From the NCBI RefSeq assembly GCF_000282655.1, contig NZ_AKIV01000135.1:62001-126000 (forward strand): a DNA stretch of 64,000 bases, written 5' to 3'. Source of the stretch: Polaromonas sp. CF318 (GTDB lineage: Bacteria > Pseudomonadota > Gammaproteobacteria > Burkholderiales > Burkholderiaceae_C). This document shows, in pieces, positions 1 to 9,164 of this stretch; the stretch's first letter is position 1; every line of letters begins with the position of its first letter. The notes beneath the pieces are model-generated. The model saw only the letters and a list, made by a program, of their open reading frames with translations, was not told the origin of the DNA and did no database searches. Both the position numbers and the translations under genes were made by a program.

Positions 1-366
1 CCTGCCGCGCCCCTGCTCACGCAATACAACTTCCGCGAAGTGCCTTTTATCGCCTTCAACCGCAAGGACGAATTGCCGGTCGATTTTGTGGGCAAGGCCT
101 TCGGGCTCAAGCGTGTCACCCTGAACCAGCTGTTCGTGCCTTCGTCGGAAGGCATGGTCAGGGCCGTGCTGGCGGGCTGGGGCGTCAGCGTGGTGCCCCG
201 CCTGCTGGCGCAGGGTCTCATAGACCAGGGCCAACTGGTCAATGTGGCGCCCCACTACACGCTGCCCGTTCAGCTGTACTGGCATTGCTGGAACCTGGAA
301 TCCGAGGTTCTGGACGCGCTGACGGCCGCGCTCAAGCAGACCGCGGCCCAGTCGTTGGTGCCCTGA
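1..366 (+). CDS. LysR-type regulator, ArgP-like (C-terminal fragment)
   Basis: The reading frame is open from the first base, so this is the 3' end of a gene that begins outside the window. The visible ~121 residues form the second half of a LysR effector-binding domain. The stretch around VRAVLAGWGVSVVP and the C-terminal PVQLYWHCWNLES resemble the end of ArgP/IciA, which in proteobacteria controls basic amino-acid export and metabolism. The HTH domain is not in view, so the ArgP assignment rests only on the C-terminus; another LysR subgroup is possible. Confidence 0.75.
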   Translation, partial: PAAPLLTQYNFREVPFIAFNRKDELPVDFVGKAFGLKRVTLNQLFVPSSEGMVRAVLAGWGVSVVPRLLAQGLIDQGQLVNVAPHYTLPVQLYWHCWNLESEVLDALTAALKQTAAQSLVP

Positions 367-529
367 CGCGCGGCCGGCCGGTTCAGGCCGGAGCAAACCC
401 TTGGTATTCAATTTACCGCTGCCAGGGGAGGCATAGCCCTGTAGGACAAGGCCGGGGATAGAGACTTATGGCCTCAGTTCGGGGACTATTCCCATTTACA
501 AAAGCCCGGGGGGTAAGCACACTGCAAAA

Positions 530-556
530 GCCACGCGGGGCAGGCTGCTGCGTGGC
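530..556 (+). promoter_or_regulatory. Leader hairpin upstream of the large histidine kinase
   Basis: GCCACGC (530-536) and GCGTGGC (550-556) are perfect 7-bp inverted arms around a 13-nt loop, ending 23 nt before the kinase ATG. The 213-bp gap 367-579 also holds GGGA/TCCC arms at 483-493. No T-run follows, so it is more likely a leader structure or operator than a terminator. I could not match the leader to a known riboswitch class. Confidence 0.3.
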
Positions 557-579
557 GTGAAAGGCATAAGGTAATCCGA

Positions 580-3500
580 ATGCTGGGATGGCTGGGACTG
601 CGTACCCGTCTGGTAATGCTGGTGCTGCTCGCGCTGCTCCCCGTCTTCGGCCTGCTTGTCTACTCCGCGGAACAAAGCCACCGGGCCGCGCTGCGGCTGG
701 CACGGTCCGACCTGCTGTCGGACGTGCTGGTGCTCTCGACGCGCACGCAACGCACCATCGACCTGGTCCACGAGCTGCTGGGCGGCATCGCCAGCGGGCC
801 GCACATCAAGAACCCCGTGCCCGGCCTGTGCGACCAGCACCTGAAAAACCTGCATGCCGAGCATCCCGAGTTCACCAACATAGGCCTGGCCGCAACCGAC
901 GGCAAGTTGCTGTGCGACGCGCTGGGCCAGGCCAAAAACCTGCGCGCCGATGACCGGCCCTACTTTCAACAAGCCATGGCGGGCCAGCGCTTCGCGGTGG
1001 GCCGTTATGCCGTTGGCCGCGCCAGCGGGCGTCCCGGCATAGGCTTCGCGGTGCCCGTGCGCAACGAGGCCGGAAAAGTCAGCGGCGTGGCCTTCGCGGT
1101 GCTGGGCCTGCCCGCCCTGGCGGAGTCACTGGCGGAGGTGTCCTCCCTGCCGGGCGCGCGCCTGGCCGTGCTGGACCGGGACGGCACGGTGCTGGCCATA
1201 TCCCCGCCGGCGCCGTCCTGGCTGGGCCAGCCGCATCCGGACCCCGTCGTGCAACAAGCCGTGCGGGAGCGCCGGCAAGGCGTGCAGCAGGCGGCGGACG
1301 CGCAGGGTATGCAACGGGTCTATGCCGCGGCGCCCGTACCGGGGGGCGGGCGCGAGGGACTGTTTGTCGCGATCAGCACGCCGGAAGCGGCAATCGCGGC
1401 TTCCGGCCACGAAGACCTGGCGATTGAGCTGCTGGCGCTGCTCGCCGTCGCCCTGTTCGGCGGGGCCTGCGCATGGTGGCTGGGCAACCGGCTCATCGTC
1501 AACCCCGCCAAGGCCATCCTGAAAGAGGCCAACGAGGTGGCGCGGGGCAATCTGGAAGCGCGTGTCAGGCTGGGCCCGCTGTACCAGGGCGAACTTGGCG
1601 AGATCGGGCACACCTTCAACCGCATGGCCGAATCGCTGCAGGCGCGGCAGCGCGAGCTCGATGCCATGCTGGAACGCGTGGACAAGGAACGCGCCCTGCT
1701 GGACCTCATCCTCAACAGCATGAACGAGGGTGTGATCGCCGCGGACACCGAGGGCCGTTTCCTGCTGTTCAACGCCACGGCGCGCGCGCTGTTCAACGGG
1801 GCGCCGCCTCCCGGCATGCGGGTCGAGGACTGGCGCCGCGATCACCAACTGCTGATGCTGGACGGCAAGACGGCCTATCCCACCTCGGAGCGGCCCCTGT
1901 CGCAGGCCGCGCGCGGCATCACCATCGACAACTGGGATGTGGTGTTTCGCCGGGCCGGCGCGGAAGACCGGGTGCTGCGCCTGAGCACCCGGCCGCTGCG
2001 CGATGCAGCCGGCGAGATGAAGGGCGGCGTCACCGTGTTCAACGACATCACCGCCCTGAAGGCGGCGGAAAACTTCGCCCACGCGCAGGAGCAGGTGCTG
2101 GCGCTGATCGCCGGCGGCGCGCCCCTGGTGCAATCGCTGGAGGCCGTCGTGCGCCTGATCGAAGACAGCTCGCCGGACAGCCTGTGCTCCATCCTGCTGA
2201 CCGAAGACGGGAAGCTGCACCTGGGCGCCGCGCCCAGCCTGCCTGATCGCTACAACCAGGCGATCGAAGGCCTGCCCATCGGCGAGGGTGTCGGCGCCTG
2301 CGGCACCGCCGCCTTTCGCAACCACCTGGTGGTGGTGGAAGACACGCAGAGCGACCCGCTGATGCAGGATTACCGCGAGCTGATGCGCGAGCACGGGCTG
2401 CGGGCCTGCTGGTCCATGCCGGTGGTGTCGACCGACGGCGAGGTGCTCGCGACATTTGCGATCTACCGCGCCTACCCCTGCAGGCCCCAGCCCGCGGAAC
2501 TCGAGCTGATCAACATCGCGGCGCGGCTGGCCGGCATCGCGCTGGCGCGCGCGCGCGCCGAGGCGGCGCTGGTCAGCAGCGAGGCGCGTTTTCGCGAACT
2601 CGCGGAAAACATCCACGACGTTTTCTACAACGTGGACCCGCGCACCGGCCGCCTGCTGTATGTCAGCCCCGGCTACGAAAGGGTCTGGGGCCGCAGCCGC
2701 GAGAGCCTTTATGCCGACCCACTCTCGTACGCCGATGCCGCGCTGCCGGAGGACCGGCATCTGCTCAAAGAGGCCCGAAAGCGCAACCGCACCGGCCAGG
2801 CCTCAGACATCGAGTACCGCATCCTGTCCGGCGATGGCAAGACACTGTGGATACGCGACCACGCCTACCCGGTCATGAGCGCGTCGGGCGAGCTGGAGCG
2901 CGTGGTGGGCACGGCACGCGACATCACCGACCGCAAGCTGGCCGACCTGACGCTGGCCAGCACCAACCGGGCCTTGCAGATGCTGAGCCGCTCCAGCGTC
3001 GCCATCAACCGCATGGACGAGGAAGCGGGGCTGCTGGCCGAGGTGTGCCGCGTGGCCGTCGACGTGGGCGGCTACCGCATGGCCTGGGTGGGCTATGCGC
3101 AGGATGACGCGGAGCGCGCCATCCTGCCCATGGCCCATGCCGGCGACGAAAATGGCTATCTCGCAGCGATCCGCCTGAGCTGGCGCGACGACGACGCCAC
3201 CGGCCGGGGTCCGGCGGGCCAGGCCGTGCGCAGCGGGCAAGCCCAGCAGACCGGCGACATCAGCCGGGCCGACAACAAGTTTTACTGGCATGCCCATGCG
3301 CTGGAGCGCGGTTTCCTCAGCGCGATCTGCCTGCCGCTGCGCGATGGGCCCCGCAGCTTTGGCGTGCTGTGCCTGTATTCGGGCGAGGCGCAGCTATTCA
3401 GCGCCGATGAAATCAAGCTGCTGCAGGAGCTTGCCGACAACCTGGCCTTCGGCATCGTCAGCCTGCGCGCTCGCCTGGAGCGCCAGCGCAGCCAGGAGGC

Positions 3501-4644
3501 CGAGCGGCAAGCCGTCATCAAGGTGCGCGAGCAGGCCTCCTTGCTGGACCGGGCGCAGGACGCCATCATGGTCCGCAACCTGGACCGGACCATACGCTTC
3601 TGGAACAAGGGCGCCGAGCGGCTCTATGGCTGGACCGCCGAGGAAGTGCTGGGCAAGACCATGGACACGCTCATGTACCCCGACCCGCAGGTGCTTCTGG
3701 ACAGCATGGCCAAGACCCTGGCCAACGACGGCGACTGGAGCGGCGAGCTCGAGCAGCGCGCGCGTGACGGCTCGCCGGTGAGCATCGAGGCGCGCTGGAC
3801 GGTAGTGCGCGACGAGCAGGGCAAGGTCAACGGGGTGCTGGGCATCAACACCAATATCCGTGAACGCAAGCGCGCGCGCGAGGAAATCCTGCGCCTCAAT
3901 GCCAGCCTCGAGGAGCGGGTGCAGCAGCGCACCGCCCAGCTTGAATTCGCCAACAAGGAGATGGAGGCTTTCTCCTACTCGGTGTCGCACGACCTGCGCA
4001 GCCCGCTGAGCGCGGTGGACGGCTTCAGTGACCTGCTCGAGCGGACCATGGCCAAGGCCGAAAACACCCCTTTGACCGAGCGCAGCCGGCATTACCTGGC
4101 GCGCATACGCGCGGGTGTTTCACAAATGGGCGAGCTGATCGACGCCATGCTCGCGCTGGCGCAGGTGTCGCGCTCCAGCCTGCGCTGGGAGCGCGTCGAC
4201 CTGAGCGCGCTCGCCGAGAGCCTGCTGGCCGGCTACCGTGAGCGCGAGCCCGGCCGCGACGCGCGGCTGCATGTCGAGCCCGGCGTCGCGGGGCCGGGCG
4301 ACCCCAGGCTGCTCAAGCAGGTGCTCGACAACCTGCTGGGCAACGCCTGGAAATTCAGCGCCAGGCAGGCCTGCACGGAGATCAGTTTCGGCCGCGAAAC
4401 CGGCGAGGCCGGCGAGACGGTGTACTTCGTGCGGGACCAGGGAGCGGGTTTTGACATGGCCTATGCCGAGAAGCTGTTCGGCGCCTTCCAGCGCCTGCAC
4501 ACACCGTCGGAATTTTCCGGCACCGGCGTCGGCCTGGCCACGGTGCACCGCATCATTGCGCGGCACGGCGGCAAGGTGTGGGCCAAATCCGAGCCGGGGA
4601 AGGGTGCGACTTTCTATTTCACCCTGGGCCCGGAACGTGTGTAG
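580..4644 (+). CDS. Membrane multi-sensor (CACHE/HAMP/PAS/GAF) histidine kinase
   Basis: This 1354-residue membrane sensor kinase autophosphorylates a histidine and should pass the phosphate to an unlinked response regulator. Visible order: TM1 (about 10-30); a periplasmic double-CACHE-like sensor (about 30-275); TM2 (about 281-302); HAMP (about 303-355); PAS (about 374-485); GAF (about 500-660); PAS (about 667-790); GAF (about 800-965); PAS (about 988-1105); a short coiled coil; then HisKA with SHDLRSPL (His about 1137) and a HATPase with the N-box LLGNAWKFS (Asn about 1255) and GTGVGLATV. The HisKA/HATPase style resembles phytochrome-like kinases. There is no receiver domain and no adjacent regulator gene, so the partner is unknown. 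ATG 580 has only a weak AAGG at its 5' side. Confidence 0.9.
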   Translation: MLGWLGLRTRLVMLVLLALLPVFGLLVYSAEQSHRAALRLARSDLLSDVLVLSTRTQRTIDLVHELLGGIASGPHIKNPVPGLCDQHLKNLHAEHPEFTNIGLAATDGKLLCDALGQAKNLRADDRPYFQQAMAGQRFAVGRYAVGRASGRPGIGFAVPVRNEAGKVSGVAFAVLGLPALAESLAEVSSLPGARLAVLDRDGTVLAISPPAPSWLGQPHPDPVVQQAVRERRQGVQQAADAQGMQRVYAAAPVPGGGREGLFVAISTPEAAIAASGHEDLAIELLALLAVALFGGACAWWLGNRLIVNPAKAILKEANEVARGNLEARVRLGPLYQGELGEIGHTFNRMAESLQARQRELDAMLERVDKERALLDLILNSMNEGVIAADTEGRFLLFNATARALFNGAPPPGMRVEDWRRDHQLLMLDGKTAYPTSERPLSQAARGITIDNWDVVFRRAGAEDRVLRLSTRPLRDAAGEMKGGVTVFNDITALKAAENFAHAQEQVLALIAGGAPLVQSLEAVVRLIEDSSPDSLCSILLTEDGKLHLGAAPSLPDRYNQAIEGLPIGEGVGACGTAAFRNHLVVVEDTQSDPLMQDYRELMREHGLRACWSMPVVSTDGEVLATFAIYRAYPCRPQPAELELINIAARLAGIALARARAEAALVSSEARFRELAENIHDVFYNVDPRTGRLLYVSPGYERVWGRSRESLYADPLSYADAALPEDRHLLKEARKRNRTGQASDIEYRILSGDGKTLWIRDHAYPVMSASGELERVVGTARDITDRKLADLTLASTNRALQMLSRSSVAINRMDEEAGLLAEVCRVAVDVGGYRMAWVGYAQDDAERAILPMAHAGDENGYLAAIRLSWRDDDATGRGPAGQAVRSGQAQQTGDISRADNKFYWHAHALERGFLSAICLPLRDGPRSFGVLCLYSGEAQLFSADEIKLLQELADNLAFGIVSLRARLERQRSQEAERQAVIKVREQASLLDRAQDAIMVRNLDRTIRFWNKGAERLYGWTAEEVLGKTMDTLMYPDPQVLLDSMAKTLANDGDWSGELEQRARDGSPVSIEARWTVVRDEQGKVNGVLGINTNIRERKRAREEILRLNASLEERVQQRTAQLEFANKEMEAFSYSVSHDLRSPLSAVDGFSDLLERTMAKAENTPLTERSRHYLARIRAGVSQMGELIDAMLALAQVSRSSLRWERVDLSALAESLLAGYREREPGRDARLHVEPGVAGPGDPRLLKQVLDNLLGNAWKFSARQACTEISFGRETGEAGETVYFVRDQGAGFDMAYAEKLFGAFQRLHTPSEFSGTGVGLATVHRIIARHGGKVWAKSEPGKGATFYFTLGPERV

Positions 4645-4660
4645 CACCCCTGTCCAGGCT

Positions 4661-4808
4661 CACTTCGTGTAGCCCGTTCCCCCTCAAGGGGGCGGCGCCT
4701 GCGGTCTGGCGCAGCCAGTCCCGCGGCCCCTGCTGGTATTGAACAGCTCGCTTCGCATCGCGCTTGGGGTGCCGCGCACGACGCGACGTGAAAAGCGTGG
4801 GCGCTAAA
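4661..4808. repeat. Comamonadaceae-type intergenic repeat, copy A
   Basis: The gap after the kinase carries an element that also occurs, in inverse orientation, at 44167-44275. Shared blocks are CACTTCGTG at one end, a CCCCCTCAAGGGGG-like hairpin, GCGCCTGCGG, CTGG-n5-CCAGT and a final CTGGT. The right end of this copy (4785-4801) carries GTGAAAAGCGTGGG, which is the opposite terminus of the element. It contains no ORF. It looks like a non-autonomous dispersed repeat. Confidence 0.6.
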
Positions 4809-4816
4809 AGGGATCG

Positions 4817-5368
4817 CTAAAAGTTGCTTTGCCGCAGGGTTTCGCGCAGGGTCTGGGCTTTGTCGGGGTCGAACTGCCCCTCAACCCGTGCCAGCACCTC
4901 GCCCTGGCGATTGACTACCACGGCGTAGACCTGGTCGGTGCTGGCCAGGCCGGCGGAGCGCACAAAGCTGGCGCGATCGGTGAACACCGGCACCATCTTG
5001 GCCCGCTCGGCATCGGCCGTGTAGTGCTGCAGCAGCCGGTCTTCAACCGCGCTGCGGCCCGTCAGCGTGCCGGGGTCGTTGAGTACCGGCATGCGCATCC
5101 AGGTGATCGATGGATCGTTCCTGAGGTTCATGCCTTGGATCCAGCTCTCGACATCGGCTCGCTGGCCGCGCTTGAAGGTGATCAGTGCGAGCGTGCGGTC
5201 CGACGGGAGGCCTTCGGGCACGGTGACCGGCTGGCGCAGCAGGGTTTGCGCCATGAAAGCGGGCAGGCGGCCCATCACGCTGGAATCACTGGGTGCCGCG
5301 AGCGCGAGTGCAAATGCCAGGCCGGCGGCGGCAAGCCAGGCGCCAAGATAGGACACATTGCTTTTCAT
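4817..5368 (-). CDS. Secreted thioredoxin-fold-like protein, unknown function
   Basis: The protein has 183 residues with an N-terminal signal or anchor segment (YLGAWLAAAGLAFALALAA) and a mature region whose strand and helix pattern (TLALITFKRG near the start, VYAVVVNRQGEVLARVEGQ near the end) suggests an AhpC/TSA or YtfJ-like thioredoxin fold. No CxxC pair is visible, so a redox role is not supported. ATG 5368 was chosen because GGGGAGA lies 6-12 nt upstream; a longer in-frame ORF to 5452 would place extra residues before the signal peptide. Function unknown. Confidence 0.65.
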   Translation of the reverse strand: MKSNVSYLGAWLAAAGLAFALALAAPSDSSVMGRLPAFMAQTLLRQPVTVPEGLPSDRTLALITFKRGQRADVESWIQGMNLRNDPSITWMRMPVLNDPGTLTGRSAVEDRLLQHYTADAERAKMVPVFTDRASFVRSAGLASTDQVYAVVVNRQGEVLARVEGQFDPDKAQTLRETLRQSNF

Positions 5369-5462
5369 ATTGCTCTCCCCGATTCGGGTGCGGTGCGGGA
5401 AGTCCTGCATGAACCCTTCAAGCAAGATACCTGCAAGCCGAACAGCGCGCAAATCAACAATT

Positions 5463-5500
5463 GGAACAAAGTGTTATCACTGCTTGACACGCTTTGTTCC
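5463..5500. promoter_or_regulatory. Candidate operator, inverted repeat GGAACAAAG/CTTTGTTCC
   Basis: Perfect 9-bp arms at 5463-5471 and 5492-5500 lie in the gap between two minus-strand genes, about 95 bp upstream of the secreted protein at 4817-5368. The arms are separated by 20 nt, which suits a dimeric regulator or a long-loop hairpin. No T-run follows. No regulator gene is adjacent, so the binding protein is unknown. Confidence 0.35.
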
Positions 5501-5628
5501 GCATTGCCGACCCCGGTTGGGTCGCGCGGCGCCCGGGAAGTTCCAAAGAAAAAAAGGCACCGCCGTGCAAACCGCGGCGCTACGACTTTAGTCAGCAGCG
5601 GCGTGCCGGCCGCGCAGCCATAAGAATG

Positions 5629-6480
5629 CTATTGACCGATGGGGATCAGCAGTTCGGGTAAAAACCCCTCCTGCTCGCCCTTGCGCGCATAGCCCAGCGG
5701 GTTGGCCACCACGCGGCAGCCGCGGCTGGTGTAGTCGATCGCGCAATGCAGGTGGCCATGCAGCCACAGGTCGGCCAGCGGCAGCAGCTCATCGAGCGCA
5801 TTGCAAAAACCCGCCGTGCCCGGCGCCAGGCCGTAACGCGGGTCGGCGCTCAGCAGGCTGGGCGCGAAATGGGTCACGGCGACCGTGGGGCCCTCAAAGG
5901 GCTGGGCTAGCGCCTGCCGCAGCCAGGCCTGGCTTTTGAGGCCCTGCTCGCGCACCTCGGCCGCCAGCAGGGGCTGGCCATTCCTGAACGTGTGGTTTTT
6001 GCTCAGGTAAAAATTGGCCGCGCGAAAGGCTTTGTCGCGCGCCTTCAGTTGCTCGCCCAGCGTGATGTCGGCGTCCTGCGCCTGGCCGCCGCTCAGGGCG
6101 TCGAAGTCGGTCCACAGCGTGCTGCCGACAAAGCGCACGCCTTGCAGCACCACGCTCTCCTGCTCCAGCCAGACCATGCCCAGCCGCTCGCAGGTTTCGC
6201 GCAACCGGGCATGGGTGGCGTCAAAGTCCAGGCCGTCATATTCGTGGTTGCCGGGCAGGAAGAACACCGGTGTGGGCCAGCCCGCGCCGCCCTGGGCCGC
6301 AGGCAAGGGCGAAAACCGCGCCAGGCCGAAGTCGGCGATGTCCCGTTCAGCCAGCAGCGAACCCTGCTGGTAGGAGCCGATATCGCCGGCCAGCACCAGC
6401 AGGTCGGCGCCGGGCACGGGCTGCGCCGTGAAATTCGGGTTGCTTTCGAGGTGCAGGTCGGACAGGAGCTGAATGTTCAC
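5629..6480 (-). CDS. Calcineurin-like metallophosphoesterase
   Basis: The protein has 283 residues with the full metal-binding set of this superfamily in order: SDLHLE (D-x-H), GDIG, GNHEYD, THFAP and GHLHC near the C-terminus. It probably hydrolyses a phosphoester in the cytoplasm using a dinuclear metal centre, but the substrate cannot be read from the sequence. GTG 6480 gives the family-typical N-terminus VNIQLLSDLHLE. An in-frame start at 6510 would add 10 unlikely residues. It is divergent from the DUF1801 gene with a short shared promoter region. Confidence 0.85.
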   Translation of the reverse strand: MNIQLLSDLHLESNPNFTAQPVPGADLLVLAGDIGSYQQGSLLAERDIADFGLARFSPLPAAQGGAGWPTPVFFLPGNHEYDGLDFDATHARLRETCERLGMVWLEQESVVLQGVRFVGSTLWTDFDALSGGQAQDADITLGEQLKARDKAFRAANFYLSKNHTFRNGQPLLAAEVREQGLKSQAWLRQALAQPFEGPTVAVTHFAPSLLSADPRYGLAPGTAGFCNALDELLPLADLWLHGHLHCAIDYTSRGCRVVANPLGYARKGEQEGFLPELLIPIGQ

Positions 6481-6595
6481 CCGCCGATTGTGCGGGAAGA
6501 CCGACCCCACCCCGTGCGAGGGCTTTTCGCTTGCGCCGCCGCGCGCCCATGCGCTAGATTCCCTATGGCATGAACCGATGGAACAGGAGCCGCTT

Positions 6596-7009
6596 GTGGA
6601 GCAGATCAGGAACGTTGCCGTCGCGCAAACCTTCGCGGCCTATCCGCCGGACTTGCGGCGCCGGCTGATGGTGCTGCGCGGCTTGATCCTGGACACCGCG
6701 GCGGCCACGCCCGGCGTCGGTGAGATCGAGGAAACGCTCAAGTGGGGCGAGCCCGCCTACCTCACGTCGGCGAGCAAAAGCGGCAGCACCCTGCGCCTGG
6801 GGCCGATCAAATCCAGCCCCTCGCAGTACGCCCTCTACTTCAACTGCAAGACCACGCTGGTGGACACCTTCCGTACGCTGTTCCCGGTGGAGCTCCGTTA
6901 TGACGGCAACCGCGCCATCGTGCTGGACGCCGCGGACGCGGTGCCGCGTGATGCGCTGGCGTTCTGCATTCAGGCGGCCTTGACTTACCACCGGAGGAAA
7001 TCTTCATGA
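6596..7009 (+). CDS. DUF1801-family protein
   Basis: This 137-residue protein has the DUF1801 layout: an N-terminal helix (PPDLRRRLMVLRGLILDTAA), the core EETLKWGEPAYL, then a strand-rich part with SQYALYFNCK. The family is small, cytoplasmic and uncharacterised. I chose GTG 6596 because AGGAG sits exactly 6 nt upstream at 6585-6589. An in-frame ATG at 6578 lacks such a site. The stop overlaps the ATG of the following VOC gene (ATGA), indicating translational coupling. Confidence 0.75.
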   Translation: MEQIRNVAVAQTFAAYPPDLRRRLMVLRGLILDTAAATPGVGEIEETLKWGEPAYLTSASKSGSTLRLGPIKSSPSQYALYFNCKTTLVDTFRTLFPVELRYDGNRAIVLDAADAVPRDALAFCIQAALTYHRRKSS

Positions 7010-7428
7010 AACCCCGCATCACCCTGGTCACCCTGGGCGTAGACGACCTCGAGCGCTCGCTGGCTTTTTACCGTGACGGCCTGGGGCTGGCAACGCCCGG
7101 CATCGTCGGGGAGGAGTTCGAGCACGGCGCCGTGGTCTTCATCGATTTGCAGCCGGGCCTCAAGCTGGCCCTGTGGCCGCGCGCCAGCCTGGCGCACGAC
7201 ACGGGTCTGCCCGTATCGCAGCGCGGCGCGTCGGCGTTTTCATTGGCGCACAACGTGGCCTCCCGGCAAGAGGTCGACGCGGTGATGGCCGATGCGGAAA
7301 AAGCCGGCGCCGTGATCACCAAGCCGGCGGGCGCGACCTTCTACGGCGGATATGCGGGCTACTTCCAGGATCCGGACGGCCACCTCTGGGAGGTGGCGTG
7401 GAACCCGCAGTTCGAGATAGCCGACTAG
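7006..7428 (+). CDS. VOC (glyoxalase/bleomycin-resistance) family protein
   Basis: This 140-residue protein has two beta-alpha-beta-beta-beta modules. The first starts ITLVTLGVDDLERSLAFYRDGLGL and the second ends GYFQDPDGHLWEVAWNP, with a typical C-terminal metal-ligand Glu. VOC proteins bind divalent metal and act as isomerases, dioxygenases or resistance proteins; the substrate here is unknown. It starts with an ATGA overlap on the DUF1801 gene and GGAGG lies 7-11 nt upstream. Confidence 0.85.
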   Translation: MKPRITLVTLGVDDLERSLAFYRDGLGLATPGIVGEEFEHGAVVFIDLQPGLKLALWPRASLAHDTGLPVSQRGASAFSLAHNVASRQEVDAVMADAEKAGAVITKPAGATFYGGYAGYFQDPDGHLWEVAWNPQFEIAD

Positions 7429-7452
7429 TCCGGCCGGCGCGGGCGCGGCCCG

Positions 7453-8982
7453 TCAGGCCGGAGGCGCCGCCAGCCGCACCATGAAGCTGGTGCCTTGTCC
7501 GGGCCGGCTGCTGACTTCGATCTCGCCCCGGTGCAGGTCCACGCATTCCTTGACGATGTGCAGGCCTATGCCGGTGCCGGAAATATTGCCGACGTTGGTG
7601 CCGCGGTGAAAGCTGCCGAACAGGCGCGGCAGGTCGGCCTCTGGAATGCCTATGCCCTGGTCGCTGATGCGCAGGTGGATCTGCTCGCCCACGCCGCGCA
7701 CCGCAAACCTCACCGGCGTGTCCGGGTCCGAATACTTGAGCGCGTTGCCAAGCAGGTTGACCACGATATGGCGCAGCAGCTGCTGGTCCGCCGTGCGCGG
7801 CGCGTCCAGCCCGTCGCAGGTGAGGGACACGCGCGCGGCCTGCGGATTGCCGCGCTCGAGCTCGGCCATCACCAGCACCAGCCAGTCGGGCACCAGCAGC
7901 GGCGCGGGTTCAAACCTGAACTTGCCCAGTTCCAGGCGGCTGGTCAGCAGCACCTGTTCCACCATGTTGCTCATGCGCGCGACGGCGGTCTTGATCTGGC
8001 CCAGCAGCTCGCGGCGCTCCTCGGCCGGAAAGCTCGCGCCGTAGGCGTCGAGCAGTTCCACCGACGACAGGATGGCGGCCAGCGGCGTGCGGAACTCGTG
8101 CGAGGTGACAGCGACGAAGCGCGATTTGAGCTCCGACAGCTCGCGCTCGTGCGCCAGCGCCTTGAGCATGTCTTCCTCAGCCTGGCGCTTGAGCGTCACG
8201 TCGGTCAGGAAGTTCAGCGTGGCCGGCGTGCCCTCCCACTCGAACATCACCGCGCTGATCTCCAGCCAGCGCGTCACGCTCTGGCTGTGCTGCACGCGGA
8301 ACTGGTAGTGGTTCTCAACTGTCTCGCCGCGCAGGCGCCGCAGGTGGTTGTCCAGCACCCGCTCGCGGTCGTCGGGATGGATGAATTCGATGAAGGGCCG
8401 CGACTTGGCGGTGGCTTCATCCAGCGCGGTCAGCTTCAGCGCCCTGGGGTTGGCGTAGAGGATGCGCCCGCCCGCCGTGACCAGGATGCCCTCGCTGACG
8501 TTTTCCACCACCGCGCGGTATTTGGCCTCGGAGTCGGTACGCCGGCCGATCTCCACGCGCAGCTGCTTGGAGGTGTCGAGCTGCCAGGTGATGTTGTTGG
8601 CCAGGTGGATGACGCGCAGCAGCTGCCCCGAGGGGCTGTGTATGGGCAGCGCGCGCTGGCTCAGCCGGGCGACGTCGCCGTTCGGCCTGCGCACGCGGTA
8701 TTCCTCGCTGCGTTTGACGGCGGCCAGCTGCAGCTGGCGCACCCGGTCGCGGTCCGTCGGGTCGACCTGCTCCAGCCATTGCCAGGGATCGCTCGCCAGT
8801 TTGTCGGCCGACTGGCCCCAGAACATCTCGAAAGCCGGATTGGTGTAAGTGATGCGGCCGCCGGCCGGGTCCCAGGACCAGAGCATGGCGTCGATGTTGG
8901 CGGCGATCTGCCGCAGCAGTTCCTCGCCCGGCAGCGAAACAGGCGTCACAGCCGTCGTCGATGCGGGGGAGGGGGCGGACAT
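7453..8982 (-). CDS. Cytoplasmic PAS-PAS sensor histidine kinase
   Basis: The protein has 509 residues and no transmembrane segment. Two PAS domains (about 20-135 and 150-270; the second has ILYANPRALKLTAL) precede HisKA with TSHEFRTPLAAI (His about 295) and a HATPase domain with NLLGNALKYSD, DQGIGIPEADLPRLF and GTGIGLHIVKE. It should sense an intracellular signal and phosphorylate a response regulator encoded elsewhere, since none is adjacent. It is convergent with the VOC gene. Confidence 0.9.
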   Translation of the reverse strand: MSAPSPASTTAVTPVSLPGEELLRQIAANIDAMLWSWDPAGGRITYTNPAFEMFWGQSADKLASDPWQWLEQVDPTDRDRVRQLQLAAVKRSEEYRVRRPNGDVARLSQRALPIHSPSGQLLRVIHLANNITWQLDTSKQLRVEIGRRTDSEAKYRAVVENVSEGILVTAGGRILYANPRALKLTALDEATAKSRPFIEFIHPDDRERVLDNHLRRLRGETVENHYQFRVQHSQSVTRWLEISAVMFEWEGTPATLNFLTDVTLKRQAEEDMLKALAHERELSELKSRFVAVTSHEFRTPLAAILSSVELLDAYGASFPAEERRELLGQIKTAVARMSNMVEQVLLTSRLELGKFRFEPAPLLVPDWLVLVMAELERGNPQAARVSLTCDGLDAPRTADQQLLRHIVVNLLGNALKYSDPDTPVRFAVRGVGEQIHLRISDQGIGIPEADLPRLFGSFHRGTNVGNISGTGIGLHIVKECVDLHRGEIEVSSRPGQGTSFMVRLAAPPA

Positions 8983-9164
8983 GCAGGGAGCATAGCCGTA
9001 TCGCGAGCGTGAATTCCTCCCATAAAACCCCGGCTATGTGGACCGGCGGATCAAACTATGCATGCTTTGCATGGGTTTGAGCCCGTCTTAGGCTTGAAAC
9101 CCTAGGGAAAACCCTTATTCTTGATTCACCGTAACTTCTCACCCGCATAGGGGTGACTTTTGAC

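Noticed and set aside
367..579. Cyclic-di-GMP riboswitch in the leader of the large kinase
   Set aside because: Fragments such as GCAAACC and GCAAAAGCC recall the class, but the conserved core order and tetraloop are not present.
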